Of a DNA stretch of 22,568 nt, positions 5,872-14,052 are shown one piece after another; position 1 is the first letter of the stretch; every line of letters starts with the position of its first letter. Made by a program: the position numbers and the translations under genes. The stretch is from NCBI GenBank assembly GCA_045605365.1, contig JAZUPV010000045.1, positions 1 to 22,568 of the forward strand, in the 5' to 3' direction. Under the pieces are notes generated by a model. The model saw nothing but the letters and a program-made list of their open reading frames with translations. It did not search any database and was not told the DNA's origin. Source of the DNA: CAKVLS01 sp045605365 (GTDB taxonomy: Bacteria; Bacillota; Clostridia; Christensenellales; UBA1242).

Positions 5872-8430
5872 TTAGAATGTTTTGATAAGTTGGTTTGGAG
5901 TTTTCTTAGAGTATTTGTAGATAGGCACTGCAGTACCAAATAGTACAACCAATAAGCAAATCAAACCAAGATAAATATACATTGTTATTTGTGAACTAAA
6001 TACACTTATTGACAATGGCAAGTTAGCTACAACAATAATATTTGCTACAGCTGACATAACTAGTGTCAAAATAACAGTTAGTACAAATATCGCTAGAGCC
6101 ATAATAGCTGCACATAGTATAAATACTTTTGCTACGTCCCACTTGCCAGCACCAATAGCACGTAAGATACCAATATCTGCTTTTCTGTCTTTTATCATTT
6201 GGCTAATAAAATAATACATTAATACCAAAGAATAAATCGCAGTAAATATACTAGTGATTAAGAATGCGCTTCTTACGATTGATATAGTGTTGCTAAAGTT
6301 GTTGATTTTGTCAGATGTTGCACTAACAAAAGTCATATTCATACCTTGCAAAGTTTCGATAGATTTTTCGATATTGTCATTGCCGACAGCAGTATTGATT
6401 GTTAGGTTGTATGCACCAAAGATTGTTTGAGACAATGCGTGGTATTGATAGTCTATTGGAGACATAACAACTTTTACATAATCTGTGTTGGTGTTGTCGT
6501 CGATAAAGATACCAGCTATTTCGTAGCTAACACCATTGCTGTCTGCTATACGCAAGGTTAGGTTGGCGTCCTTGTCAGAAGATTCTTCAATGCCAAGATA
6601 AGCATAACCTTTAGCTTGTAAAACTTCTGGGTTAAGTTGTGGGTATGGATCTGCTTGATTTCTTGCAAGGGTAGATATTAATGCGTTGTAAGTATCAAGA
6701 GATATTGCTACTTGAGAACTTTCTAATGCAGTTGTTGTTGGCATTGCGTCAACGTGTGCATTAACAAAGTAGATTTGCTTAGTTTCTTTTGCAAAGTTAG
6801 CAAGGGTTGCTTCTTTGAAAGACAAGGTTTTTGCACCTTTTATTAAAGAAACTGTGATGTTGTTTAGATTTGGGTTTTGTTCTGCATAACCATCAATGTA
6901 GGTTGGTAGAACGTGAATAATTGAGTAAATGTTGTTTAGTTTATATTCGTATTCGTCTTCGTTATAACCACGGTAGTTTAGTGTGTTATAATCAACATAT
7001 TTTAAATAATCTGTTTCGTATACGCCACTGATAGTTAATGTACCATTGTTGCCGATAAGTATAGTTTTGTTAAGTAAAGGGCTATAATCATTGGCATCAG
7101 TAGGGAAGAAGTTTGTCAAACCATCTGTTGTGTGTACGCCATATTTTAATAATAATTGTGCAAAGTAATCACTAATAACTACTTTGTTTTTGTCAGCAAG
7201 GTCTGCACTTGCTGGGTTTGGATAACTACCAGCCAACAATTTTTGACCAAACTCATTGTTTTGACCAACAGCAACTGTTGCTGTAGAGTGAGTTTCGATA
7301 AAACCATTGATTGCAAAGTCTCTTGCGTTAGAACTAAAGAAACCAGAACCAAAGTTTACTGAATAGTTAACTCTTGTCATATAGTGTAGGTTGTCACCAA
7401 CTAAAGATTTGTCTTCGTTAGACAATGCAGTTTCTATTTCGTTTTTGTCACTAGTTGTGATACGAATAGGGTTGGTTGTAGAACCATTATAATAAGTAAC
7501 ATATGGTATATCTGCTTTTTCAACCGCACCTGCTAGCGCGTGGGCGTTGTTGTAGCTGTTTAGTATAAAGAACACACTAAAGAACAATAATGAAAAACAA
7601 GATAGCATTGTTACAAAGAACATACTCAACTTTCTTGATTTTAGATATGCCTTTGCAAAACTCCAAGTATAGTCGCTACGCAAGTGACCTTTTTTAAGTT
7701 TCTTTTCAAAAGGTACTACTATTTCTTCTTGATCAGCTTTTTTCTTTCTTGGTTTTGGTTTTAGTCTTACGTCGCTTTCTATCTCACCTTTTTTAAGAGT
7801 AACTATACGGTCTGCAAACTCGTCCATAATAGTCTTGCGGTGGGTGATAGCTATAACAAGGTGATCTTTAGAAAATTCTTTTATAATCTGCCAAACAAGT
7901 TGAGTGTTCTTTTGGTCAAGAGAACTTGTTGGCTCGTCAACTAATAGTATTTCTGGTTCTGAGATAAGTGTTCTTGCGATAGATACACGTTGTCTTTCAC
8001 CACCAGATAATTCTGTAGGCATACGATTAGCAAAACCTTCTAGCTCGACAATCTTGAGAAACTCTTCAATCTTTTCGTCAGGTACTTTGTCACCGTCAAA
8101 AGCTCTACCCATACGGATATTCTCCGCAACGGTCAAGTTGTTGATTAGGTTGGCATCTTGAAAGATAAACCCAACAAAACGACTGCGGTATGCTTCTAGT
8201 TGTTTTTCGCTAAGGCTATGTAGGTCAACGCCATTGACAAAAATGTTGCCAGTGTCAAAAGTATCAAGACCGCCTATCAAACTAAGCAAGGTACTTTTAC
8301 CATTACCGCTGTTACCAGCTATAACAGTGATACCCCTTTTGTCAAAAGACAAGTTAAGGTCTTTTAAGGCGTGGACATTATTGCCGCCGTAGTTTTTATG
8401 AATTTTGTTTAACTTCTTTATTTCAATCAT
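5872..8430 (-). CDS. ABC transporter, fused ATPase and FtsX-type permease
   Basis: An 852-aa membrane protein related to the MacB/LolCDE-type (type VII) ABC systems. The ATPase domain is residues 1-225: Walker A GNSGNGKST (39-47), Q-loop Gln91, signature LSGGERQR (141-148), Walker B ILLVDE (161-166), His197. A basic linker (RLKPKPRKKK) leads to TM1 (about 268-291), an extracytoplasmic domain of some 400 residues, then the last three TM segments with the FtsX motif RKADIGILRAIGA between the first two. Such proteins use ATP to move envelope substrates or to drive a periplasmic/extracellular partner rather than true import. The ATG at 8430 has AGGAAG 8 nt upstream; a TTG at 8436 is too close to it. 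No two-component system is adjacent. Substrate is unknown. Confidence 0.93.
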   Translation of the reverse strand: MIEIKKLNKIHKNYGGNNVHALKDLNLSFDKRGITVIAGNSGNGKSTLLSLIGGLDTFDTGNIFVNGVDLHSLSEKQLEAYRSRFVGFIFQDANLINNLTVAENIRMGRAFDGDKVPDEKIEEFLKIVELEGFANRMPTELSGGERQRVSIARTLISEPEILLVDEPTSSLDQKNTQLVWQIIKEFSKDHLVIAITHRKTIMDEFADRIVTLKKGEIESDVRLKPKPRKKKADQEEIVVPFEKKLKKGHLRSDYTWSFAKAYLKSRKLSMFFVTMLSCFSLLFFSVFFILNSYNNAHALAGAVEKADIPYVTYYNGSTTNPIRITTSDKNEIETALSNEDKSLVGDNLHYMTRVNYSVNFGSGFFSSNARDFAINGFIETHSTATVAVGQNNEFGQKLLAGSYPNPASADLADKNKVVISDYFAQLLLKYGVHTTDGLTNFFPTDANDYSPLLNKTILIGNNGTLTISGVYETDYLKYVDYNTLNYRGYNEDEYEYKLNNIYSIIHVLPTYIDGYAEQNPNLNNITVSLIKGAKTLSFKEATLANFAKETKQIYFVNAHVDAMPTTTALESSQVAISLDTYNALISTLARNQADPYPQLNPEVLQAKGYAYLGIEESSDKDANLTLRIADSNGVSYEIAGIFIDDNTNTDYVKVVMSPIDYQYHALSQTIFGAYNLTINTAVGNDNIEKSIETLQGMNMTFVSATSDKINNFSNTISIVRSAFLITSIFTAIYSLVLMYYFISQMIKDRKADIGILRAIGAGKWDVAKVFILCAAIMALAIFVLTVILTLVMSAVANIIVVANLPLSISVFSSQITMYIYLGLICLLVVLFGTAVPIYKYSKKTPNQLIKTF

Positions 8431-8540
8431 AAACAATTCTTCCTAATAATAGAATAAATAATATAATTACTATTAGTTAGTATATTACTGATATAATTAT
8501 ACATAAATAAACAAAAAAAACAAACCAAAAAATAAGGTTT

Positions 8541-8570
8541 ATTATATCTTGGTCTAAAAAAATCTTTCAA
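8541..8570 (-). promoter_or_regulatory. Likely promoter of the fused ABC gene
   Basis: Minus strand: TTGAAA (8565-8570), 18-nt spacer, TATAAT (8541-8546). The leader from here to 8430 is about 100 nt and very AT-rich. It holds a second TGTATAAT-like -10 near 8496 and short dyads such as AGTATATTACT around 8479-8489, possibly operator sites. Confidence 0.5.
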
Positions 8571-8600
8571 TGTAATGTTTTTTGTATAATAACAAAAAAA

Positions 8601-8625
8601 AGAGTTAAGTATTTTACTTAACTCT
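8601..8625 (-). terminator. Terminator overlapping the stop of the 301-aa gene
   Basis: An 11-bp perfect stem, 8601-8611 with 8615-8625, 3-nt loop. On the minus strand a T-run follows. The first two bases of the arm overlap the gene's TAG stop (8624-8626). Confidence 0.85.
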
Positions 8626-9529
8626 AAGTTGTTGCGATTGTGATAACAAAATATCCGTTTGTTCCGTCGTGTTCAAAATGACAAGCCTTGCTACCTGCTG
8701 GTTTAAGAGCATAAGCAATACCGTCTTTTGCATCAACACTGCCAATCAATACATCACCAACATATTGACCGATAGTTTCACCAAGCTTTTGAACAGAACC
8801 AACATCAATAAATTTGTTAATTAAATTGATCAAATATGTAGTATCTGCAACTGTTAGGTTGTTTACTGTTAAAGATTCGTATTCGACAGTATATAACATA
8901 TCAGATGTCATAGTTATAGTGTTTGTAGAGTTGATATATAGTGTCTGTGGCAAATAACCAACAAACAAAGATAGTGGGAAGACGTTAAGTGCGTCTTTCA
9001 AATCTTTCAAGCCTATTTTTACAACAACGTTGACTTTAGCAGAAGTATATCCGCCAGCCAAGTTAGAGACATCGCTTATCTTAAACTGAGCTATCTCTAT
9101 ATCGTCAATAACGTGCTCGTCGTCAATAGCAACAGAGCCGATAACAGTTTTTAGATAAGTATTGGCTATGGCGCCGATTTGTTTGTCAGTTAGTTTTAGG
9201 TCGGCTGACATAGTCACAAGTTCTTCTATCTTTGTTGGGTCGATAGATACTTTGCCATTTTCTTTTTTGTACATAGAACTTAACCCAACATTGTCAAGTT
9301 GTACAAGGCCTGAGTCTAAGTCGCTATCTTGTATGCCATAATCAATAATTCGTTCTATAACAGGCGGTTTGCCAAGAGCTTTTAATTTTTTTAGTGCTTC
9401 AAAAACATCTATGCCAAAAGCAAATCTAATAACCGCATATCCAGCAACAAACAAAACTACCAAGATAGCTATTATTATCAAAAATATTTTTAGTACAATC
9501 CACCAAGGATTCTTTTTTGTTTTCTCCAT
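8624..9529 (-). CDS. Membrane-anchored hypothetical 301-aa protein
   Basis: Not recognised. One N-terminal membrane segment (about residues 10-37) after a basic MEKTKKN start, with no cleavage site or lipobox, so it is probably an anchored protein with about 260 residues outside the cell. The outer part alternates strands and polar turns with several NxS/NxT stretches (LYINSTNTITMTSD, LTVNNLTVADTT), and ends VITIATT. Two regions, ADLKLTDKQIGAIAN and FIDVGSVQKLGETIGQYV, look helical. It follows the 57-aa peptide gene by 10 nt; its AAAGGG ribosome site overlaps that gene's stop, so they form an operon under the consensus promoter at 9737-9765. The operon is adjacent to the ABC gene but separated from it by a terminator. 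Confidence 0.75.
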   Translation of the reverse strand: MEKTKKNPWWIVLKIFLIIIAILVVLFVAGYAVIRFAFGIDVFEALKKLKALGKPPVIERIIDYGIQDSDLDSGLVQLDNVGLSSMYKKENGKVSIDPTKIEELVTMSADLKLTDKQIGAIANTYLKTVIGSVAIDDEHVIDDIEIAQFKISDVSNLAGGYTSAKVNVVVKIGLKDLKDALNVFPLSLFVGYLPQTLYINSTNTITMTSDMLYTVEYESLTVNNLTVADTTYLINLINKFIDVGSVQKLGETIGQYVGDVLIGSVDAKDGIAYALKPAGSKACHFEHDGTNGYFVITIATT

Positions 9530-9539
9530 AGTTTACCCT

Positions 9540-9713
9540 TTATAATAACCATATTAACAAACCAGCTATGCCTGCAATAATAATCAAACTAATTATGCAG
9601 CCAACAGGTTTTAAGAATAACTTTAAGACAAATTTAACAACTCCCCAGCAAAATTTGCCGACAAGTTTGATAATATTCCATATAAATTTAAAGAAACCTT
9701 TGATTATTCCCAC
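9540..9713 (-). CDS. 57-aa amphipathic membrane peptide, GTG start
   Basis: A small gene missed by a usual length cut-off. It starts with GTG at 9711-9713, 9 nt after AAGGAG (9723-9728), and ends with TAA at 9540-9542. The first 38 residues form a basic amphipathic stretch with an 11-residue periodicity: KFIWNIIKLVG, then KFCWGVVKFVL, then KLFLKPVG. The last 19 (IISLIIIAGIAGLLIWLL) form one membrane helix. Eleven-residue repeats of this kind form membrane-surface helices in other proteins. It is the first gene of an operon with the 301-aa anchored protein and has a perfect consensus promoter. Function is unknown; possibilities are a membrane-shaping or stress peptide, or a small partner of the downstream protein. 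Coding is supported by ribosome site, spacing and operon fit. Confidence 0.75.
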   Translation of the reverse strand: MGIIKGFFKFIWNIIKLVGKFCWGVVKFVLKLFLKPVGCIISLIIIAGIAGLLIWLL

Positions 9714-9736
9714 GATTATTTTCTCCTTATATTTTT

Positions 9737-9765
9737 ATTATATATTAAATTGAACATAGTGTCAA
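9737..9765 (-). promoter_or_regulatory. Perfect consensus sigma-A promoter of the small-peptide operon
   Basis: Minus strand: TTGACA (9760-9765), exactly 17 nt, TATAAT (9737-9742). The start codon is 24 nt downstream of the -10. It predicts strong, basal expression unless repressed. Confidence 0.85.
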
Positions 9766-9829
9766 TTACAACAAAAAATCTTATATTTGTCTTTGTCAAA
9801 AAAACTTATAAAAAGTCTTCAAATACTAC

Positions 9830-9858
9830 TTGCAAAGGTTTTAAAAAAAGTGTATGAT
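9830..9858 (+). promoter_or_regulatory. Promoter of the YitT-family gene
   Basis: TTGCAA (9830-9835), 17-nt spacer, TATGAT (9853-9858). The ATG is at 9890. It faces away from the peptide-operon promoter; the 64 nt between the two -35 boxes could hold shared control sites but none is recognisable. Confidence 0.6.
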
Positions 9859-9889
9859 AAGTTGCATTACATTTTAGGAGATGGTACTT

Positions 9890-10963
9890 ATGACAAAAAA
9901 ACAACTTATCAAAAATTATATTTTTAACATTTTAGTTATACTTGTTGGCACATTTTTAATGGGTGTGTCTTTTAGTGTGTTTCTTTCTCCTAACAAAATC
10001 AGCCCTACAGGGTTTTCTGGTATAGCATCACTAATTTCTAACTTGTTAGCCCAACACGCTGGTTTTAATCTTTCTCCATCTATAATATATCTTGTTATGA
10101 ACGTTATCTTGTTTGCAATAGCTTTTAAGACAATGGGTTTAGAGTTTATTATATTGTCAGCAACTGGTGTCGGCGGATTTTCACTTAGTATGCAACTATG
10201 TACCTATATCAAACTAAGTGTTGGTGGTGACTTGTTGTTGTGTGCCCTTTATGGTGGTTTGCTTATGGGCTTTGGGGCAGGATTGGTACTAAGAGTGGGT
10301 GGCTCTACTGGCGGCGGAGATACAATCGCTTGTATGTTAAAACACTCTCACGTAAAAATCACAATCGGGCAAATAGTTATGATAATAGATGCTGTTTTGA
10401 TTATTGCTAGTTGTATCGCTTATGGTATCAATTATGGTATGTATGCTATTATTGCTTGTATACTTATGGGTTATGTATGCGACATTGTTATAAACGGTGT
10501 TAAAGGTACACGAGCATATTATATCGTCACTAGCAAACCTGACGAAGTCTATCAAGAAATAGAAAAGCACGTTCACCGTGGTATGACCCAAATCAACGCA
10601 ACAGGTATGTATACCCACACTAACAAAGCTATCTTGATGTGTTTACTTAGCCGTTCAGAAATAGCTGGTCTAAAACGTGCCGTAAAAAACGCCGACAAAG
10701 ATGCCTTTATGTATTCTGTAGATGTTAAAGAAGCTATCGGTGTTGGCTTTGAACCATTGCAAAAAAATAATGAAAAACAGCCACTTCAACCTGCCGAACA
10801 AAACAAAGTTGAATCTGCAAAAGTAGAAGATAACAATCAAGTAGCTGTAGAAGAAAATAACCTTGATAACAAACCAAAATCAACTAAAAAAACTAACTCG
10901 AAAAATAAAACTACTACTGCAAAAACAAAACCTAAAACAACTAAAAAAGTCACAAAAAAGTAA
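9890..10963 (+). CDS. YitT-family membrane protein with Lys/Thr-rich tail
   Basis: A 357-aa protein. The first 200 residues contain about five or six membrane helices of the YitT/DUF161 type, with the family stretch LRVGGSTGGGDTIACML. A DUF2179-like cytosolic domain follows (about 210-275: RAYYIVTSKPDEVYQEIEKHVHRGMTQI to FMYSVDVKEAIGVGFEPL). The last 75 residues are unusual: a Glu/Gln/Asn-rich linker followed by a Lys/Thr-rich low-complexity tail. YitT proteins are taken to be transporters, substrate unknown. The ATG at 9890 follows AGGAG (9876-9880) by 9 nt; an upstream ATG at 9881 would abut it. It converges on the ABC exporter gene with a shared terminator. Confidence 0.9.
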   Translation: MTKKQLIKNYIFNILVILVGTFLMGVSFSVFLSPNKISPTGFSGIASLISNLLAQHAGFNLSPSIIYLVMNVILFAIAFKTMGLEFIILSATGVGGFSLSMQLCTYIKLSVGGDLLLCALYGGLLMGFGAGLVLRVGGSTGGGDTIACMLKHSHVKITIGQIVMIIDAVLIIASCIAYGINYGMYAIIACILMGYVCDIVINGVKGTRAYYIVTSKPDEVYQEIEKHVHRGMTQINATGMYTHTNKAILMCLLSRSEIAGLKRAVKNADKDAFMYSVDVKEAIGVGFEPLQKNNEKQPLQPAEQNKVESAKVEDNNQVAVEENNLDNKPKSTKKTNSKNKTTTAKTKPKTTKKVTKK

Positions 10964-10969
10964 AATAAA

Positions 10970-10995
10970 AAAACTCCAAAAAATCTTGGAGTTTT
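10970..10995 (+). terminator. Bidirectional terminator between convergent genes
   Basis: A 10-bp stem, 10970-10979 with 10986-10995, 6-nt loop, T/A-runs on both sides. It serves the YitT gene on the plus strand and the ABC exporter (stop at 11003) on the minus strand. Confidence 0.85.
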
Positions 10996-11002
10996 TATTT
11001 TT

Positions 11003-12778
11003 TTATAACTCAACAACAACAGGTTGTTTTTCTTTCTTTTGTTTGTTGTATAGTTCGTTATATTTTTTGTTACGTCTAAGTAGTTGTCTATGTGTACCAA
11101 AGTCAACAATCTTGCCTTTGTCTAAGAAGAATATTGTGTCGCAGTTACGTATAGTTGTCAGTCTGTGCGCAATAGTTATGATTGTTTTGTTTTTCTTTAG
11201 TAATTCGACAGAATCCATAACAAGTTCTTGTGATATGTTGTCAAGGGCACTGGTTGCTTCGTCAAAAATAACCACACGAGAATTTTTTAATAATGCTCTT
11301 GCGATACATATTCTTTGTTTTTGTCCACCGCTAAGTCGTGTGCCACCTTCTCCCAAGAAACTATCCAAACCTTGTGGTAGAGCCGTAACAAAGTCATACG
11401 CATTGGCAAGTTTTAGCGCCTTAAAGATTTCTGCGTCTGTAACGTCTGGTTTTACCATTTGCATATTTTCACGTATTGTTAAGTTAAACAAATATGGGCT
11501 TTGGTTGACCATAGATACGTGCTTACCAAATTCTTGTGATAGTTCGCTTATGTCGACATTGTCAAACAATATTTGTCCTTGAGTTGGGTCAAATAATTTG
11601 CAGATAAGTGCCACAATAGTGCTTTTGCCACAACCACTCTCACCAACAAACGCTACGTGAGTCTTTGGCAATATCTTAAAGCTAACATTATCTAATACAC
11701 CTTCGTCTTCGGTATATCTAAAAGACACATTTTTAAACTCAATATTACCACTAAATCTTTCTAGTTGTTTAGTGCCAAATTGGTCCATTTTGAACACTTC
11801 TGGGTTTGCAAGTTGAAATACTCTAAAAGCAGATACTTCCATATCTTTAAAGTAAGCTTGCAAATTGCCAAGTTGTACAGTAAAGTCAAGTACGTTGTTT
11901 TTGTAAATATAAACAGAATAAAACACAGCAAGGTCAAGTGCGTTGCCAGTGATCAAGAATACGCACAACACAATAAACAACAAGTTGCACACAATATCAA
12001 TAAAGTTTGCAAATGTACAAAGCGCTATACCTACATACCACTCTTTGTTGTCTTTTTTCATAAAGTCTTGTTGCATATCATTGATACGTTTTGTTACGCT
12101 ACCGCTAAGACCAAGAGTTTTGATATCTTTAATACCACGCACACATTCACCTACAAGTGAATTTATCTTTTCGCCTTGTCTTAGTACGGGTGGTTTTAGT
12201 CGTACAAAATAATGTATACGTATTTGATAAACAAAATACTTAATAATAATAAACGCTACCAAAAACAAGCCTATTTTATAATCAAGTACAAACACATACA
12301 CAATAAAGCCCATCTTTGATACAAAGTTGATTATAGTTTCGCTTATGTTTTTAAAAGATGTCGCAAGACTATCTAGGTCGCTAGTAAGACGTGTGATAAA
12401 AGTACCATTGCCAAGTTTTTCATATTCGCCGATGTTGATGTTGAAGCTCTTTTTGATTATGTCTAACTTTACATCACGCTTAACATAGTTTTCGGTCTTT
12501 TTAAAAAACGGCACCCTTGCCATATATATCAATATACCAAATAGGTCAATACCAGCAAGTAGTAGGGCATATTTTATAGCTAGGTCAAACTGCTCGCCAC
12601 TTGTTACAAAAGATATAACTTTACCCAAAAGTAGTGGAGAAATAAAACCTACCACACCAGAAAATAACAAGCATATAAAGTACCCAGTACACAAGCCTTT
12701 GTACCTGTTAAAATATTTAAAATACAAAAAAAGATTTTTAAAACCTTTTAAGTTTTTTTCGTCAGTGTTGCTTTTCAT
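11003..12778 (-). CDS. ABC exporter half-transporter
   Basis: A 591-aa type IV ABC exporter subunit (MsbA/LmrA-like architecture). The membrane domain (about 25-320) has six predicted helices, including SGVVGFISPLLLG, and a typical coupling region (NGTFITRLTSDLDSLA; GIKDIKTLG). The ATPase domain is complete: Walker A GESGCGKST (379-387), signature LSGGQKQR (482-489), Walker B VVIFDE (502-507) with ATSALD, and H-loop His538. It should work as a dimer, homodimer or with a partner; no second half-transporter gene is next to it, so a homodimer is more likely. Substrate (lipid, peptide or drug) cannot be told. A TATAGT extended -10 and AAGGA lie upstream of the ATG. Confidence 0.95.
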   Translation of the reverse strand: MKSNTDEKNLKGFKNLFLYFKYFNRYKGLCTGYFICLLFSGVVGFISPLLLGKVISFVTSGEQFDLAIKYALLLAGIDLFGILIYMARVPFFKKTENYVKRDVKLDIIKKSFNINIGEYEKLGNGTFITRLTSDLDSLATSFKNISETIINFVSKMGFIVYVFVLDYKIGLFLVAFIIIKYFVYQIRIHYFVRLKPPVLRQGEKINSLVGECVRGIKDIKTLGLSGSVTKRINDMQQDFMKKDNKEWYVGIALCTFANFIDIVCNLLFIVLCVFLITGNALDLAVFYSVYIYKNNVLDFTVQLGNLQAYFKDMEVSAFRVFQLANPEVFKMDQFGTKQLERFSGNIEFKNVSFRYTEDEGVLDNVSFKILPKTHVAFVGESGCGKSTIVALICKLFDPTQGQILFDNVDISELSQEFGKHVSMVNQSPYLFNLTIRENMQMVKPDVTDAEIFKALKLANAYDFVTALPQGLDSFLGEGGTRLSGGQKQRICIARALLKNSRVVIFDEATSALDNISQELVMDSVELLKKNKTIITIAHRLTTIRNCDTIFFLDKGKIVDFGTHRQLLRRNKKYNELYNKQKKEKQPVVVEL

Positions 12779-12803
12779 TATATATTTTTCCTTTTCGCAA
12801 CAT

Positions 12804-12812
12804 ACTATACCA
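12804..12812 (-). promoter_or_regulatory. Extended -10 of the ABC exporter gene
   Basis: Minus strand: TGGTATAGT (TGn plus TATAGT at 12804-12809), 25 nt before the ATG. No -35 match at 17 nt. Confidence 0.45.
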
Positions 12813-12907
12813 CAAACAAAAAAATAAAGATATTAAAACAACCACAAAAGTACCACAAAATTATAAAAAATAAATATATTATGCCTTATTGTGTTGGTAT
12901 AGTCTAT

Positions 12908-12936
12908 TTGACAAGCAATAATTTAGTTGTTATAAT
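12908..12936 (+). promoter_or_regulatory. Perfect consensus promoter of the 333-aa gene
   Basis: TTGACA (12908-12913), exactly 17 nt, TATAAT (12931-12936), plus an extended -10 TG at 12928-12929. All determinants are at consensus. The ATG is at 12966, after GGGGG at 12955-12959. Confidence 0.85.
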
Positions 12937-12965
12937 CATAGTACAAACAATTATGGGGGTAAATT

Positions 12966-13967
12966 ATGTCAAAAGGACAAAGATTAGCAACTATTATAGT
13001 TAGTATTATACTTGTTATGGTTGTTGGTGGTGCAGCCGCATTTGGTCTAACAGCATTGTTCGGCAACAAAGGTGGCAAACAACTTAGTGACAAACAAGTT
13101 TTAAAAGCGATCGAAACTACAGTCGACACTTTAAAAGAAATTAATCAAAAAAATACTGGAGTTACAACTTTAAGAACAGCAACTGAAGTTAGTACAGATG
13201 ATATAGACCAAGACGTAAAAGGTCTTATGTCAATCGTTCCACTAGTTTATATTTCTTATATAGACTATCTAATGGAGAGAGATGTATTAAAAATCGGCAC
13301 TCTACAATATGACGAATTTTTAGATGGCGAACCTGGCTACGAAACTACCGACAAGCTATACACATTAGTTACTCAAAAAGATGGTCTTGTATATGTTACT
13401 GTAAAATATGATAGTGACGAAGGTGACTATATAACTTATACAGCTTACGAAATTGAGTACAATTTTAAAAAAGACGAACTTATTGGTTTTAACTTTGTAC
13501 AATTTGACGACAATATCGCCGCAACTCCTGAAGAACAACGCAGTGGTTATGTAGCATATAGATACAACCTAAAAGATGGCAAAGTTGTTTTGTTCAATCC
13601 AACACTTATGGGTATAACTTCAGCTCAATATCAACTAGACTTGTCTAACGGTAGAGTAGATGGAGAATATATCGCAAACAACGTATCTTATTTCCGTTGC
13701 TTTGAAGGCAACCTAAATGACTTTACAGATTATGCAGGTTATGATGTAGATGCTGGTTGGGAGCCAGATTCTCGTATTGATTATGAATCACTAACAGCAG
13801 AACAAAAAGCTGTTATTATGAGATGTATCAACGGTGTTAAAGGTCACGTTATCCCATACAAATCAACAGTAGATGCTATAGTTGAAGAAACCGCAGAACA
13901 CTGTGACGAAATTTCTGACGCTAACGACTACATCAACGAAACTTACTACGGAGAAGAAATCCAATAA
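12966..13967 (+). CDS. Membrane-anchored hypothetical 333-aa protein
   Basis: Not recognised. One N-terminal membrane helix at about residues 8-31 after a basic SKGQR start, with no lipobox Cys and no clear cleavage site, so an anchored protein with about 300 residues outside the cell is likely. The outer part is acidic (many Asp and Glu) and beta-rich, with aromatic strands such as LVYVTVKYDSDEGDYITYTAYEIEYNF. It ends YINETYYGEEIQ. Two Cys (about 247 and 283, plus one near 315) are spaced widely. It is transcribed alone from a perfect consensus promoter and followed by its own terminator, so it is probably abundant. No homology can be claimed. Confidence 0.75.
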   Translation: MSKGQRLATIIVSIILVMVVGGAAAFGLTALFGNKGGKQLSDKQVLKAIETTVDTLKEINQKNTGVTTLRTATEVSTDDIDQDVKGLMSIVPLVYISYIDYLMERDVLKIGTLQYDEFLDGEPGYETTDKLYTLVTQKDGLVYVTVKYDSDEGDYITYTAYEIEYNFKKDELIGFNFVQFDDNIAATPEEQRSGYVAYRYNLKDGKVVLFNPTLMGITSAQYQLDLSNGRVDGEYIANNVSYFRCFEGNLNDFTDYAGYDVDAGWEPDSRIDYESLTAEQKAVIMRCINGVKGHVIPYKSTVDAIVEETAEHCDEISDANDYINETYYGEEIQ

Positions 13968-13975
13968 TAATAACA

Positions 13976-14000
13976 AAAACACAGCAATTCGCTGTGTTTT
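13976..14000 (+). terminator. Terminator after the 333-aa gene
   Basis: A 10-bp stem, 13976-13985 with 13991-14000, 5-nt loop, T-run 13997-14003. Confidence 0.9.
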
Positions 14001-14025
14001 TTTGTTGCAATACTTTATAAAAAAA

Positions 14026-14045
14026 GACCTAGATTTTTCCAGGTC
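14026..14045 (-). terminator. Terminator after the short YgjV-like gene
   Basis: A 7-bp stem (one G-T), 14026-14032 with 14039-14045. On the minus strand a run of A/T ends in TTTTTTT. Confidence 0.75.
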
Positions 14046-14052
14046 AAATTTT

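Noticed and set aside
10863..11582. 239-aa plus-strand frame
   Set aside because: Runs over the end of the YitT gene, a terminator and the antisense strand of the ABC ATPase domain.
11765..12212. Plus-strand frames within the ABC exporter gene
   Set aside because: Antisense to a complete, clearly conserved transporter; composition is that of complement codons.
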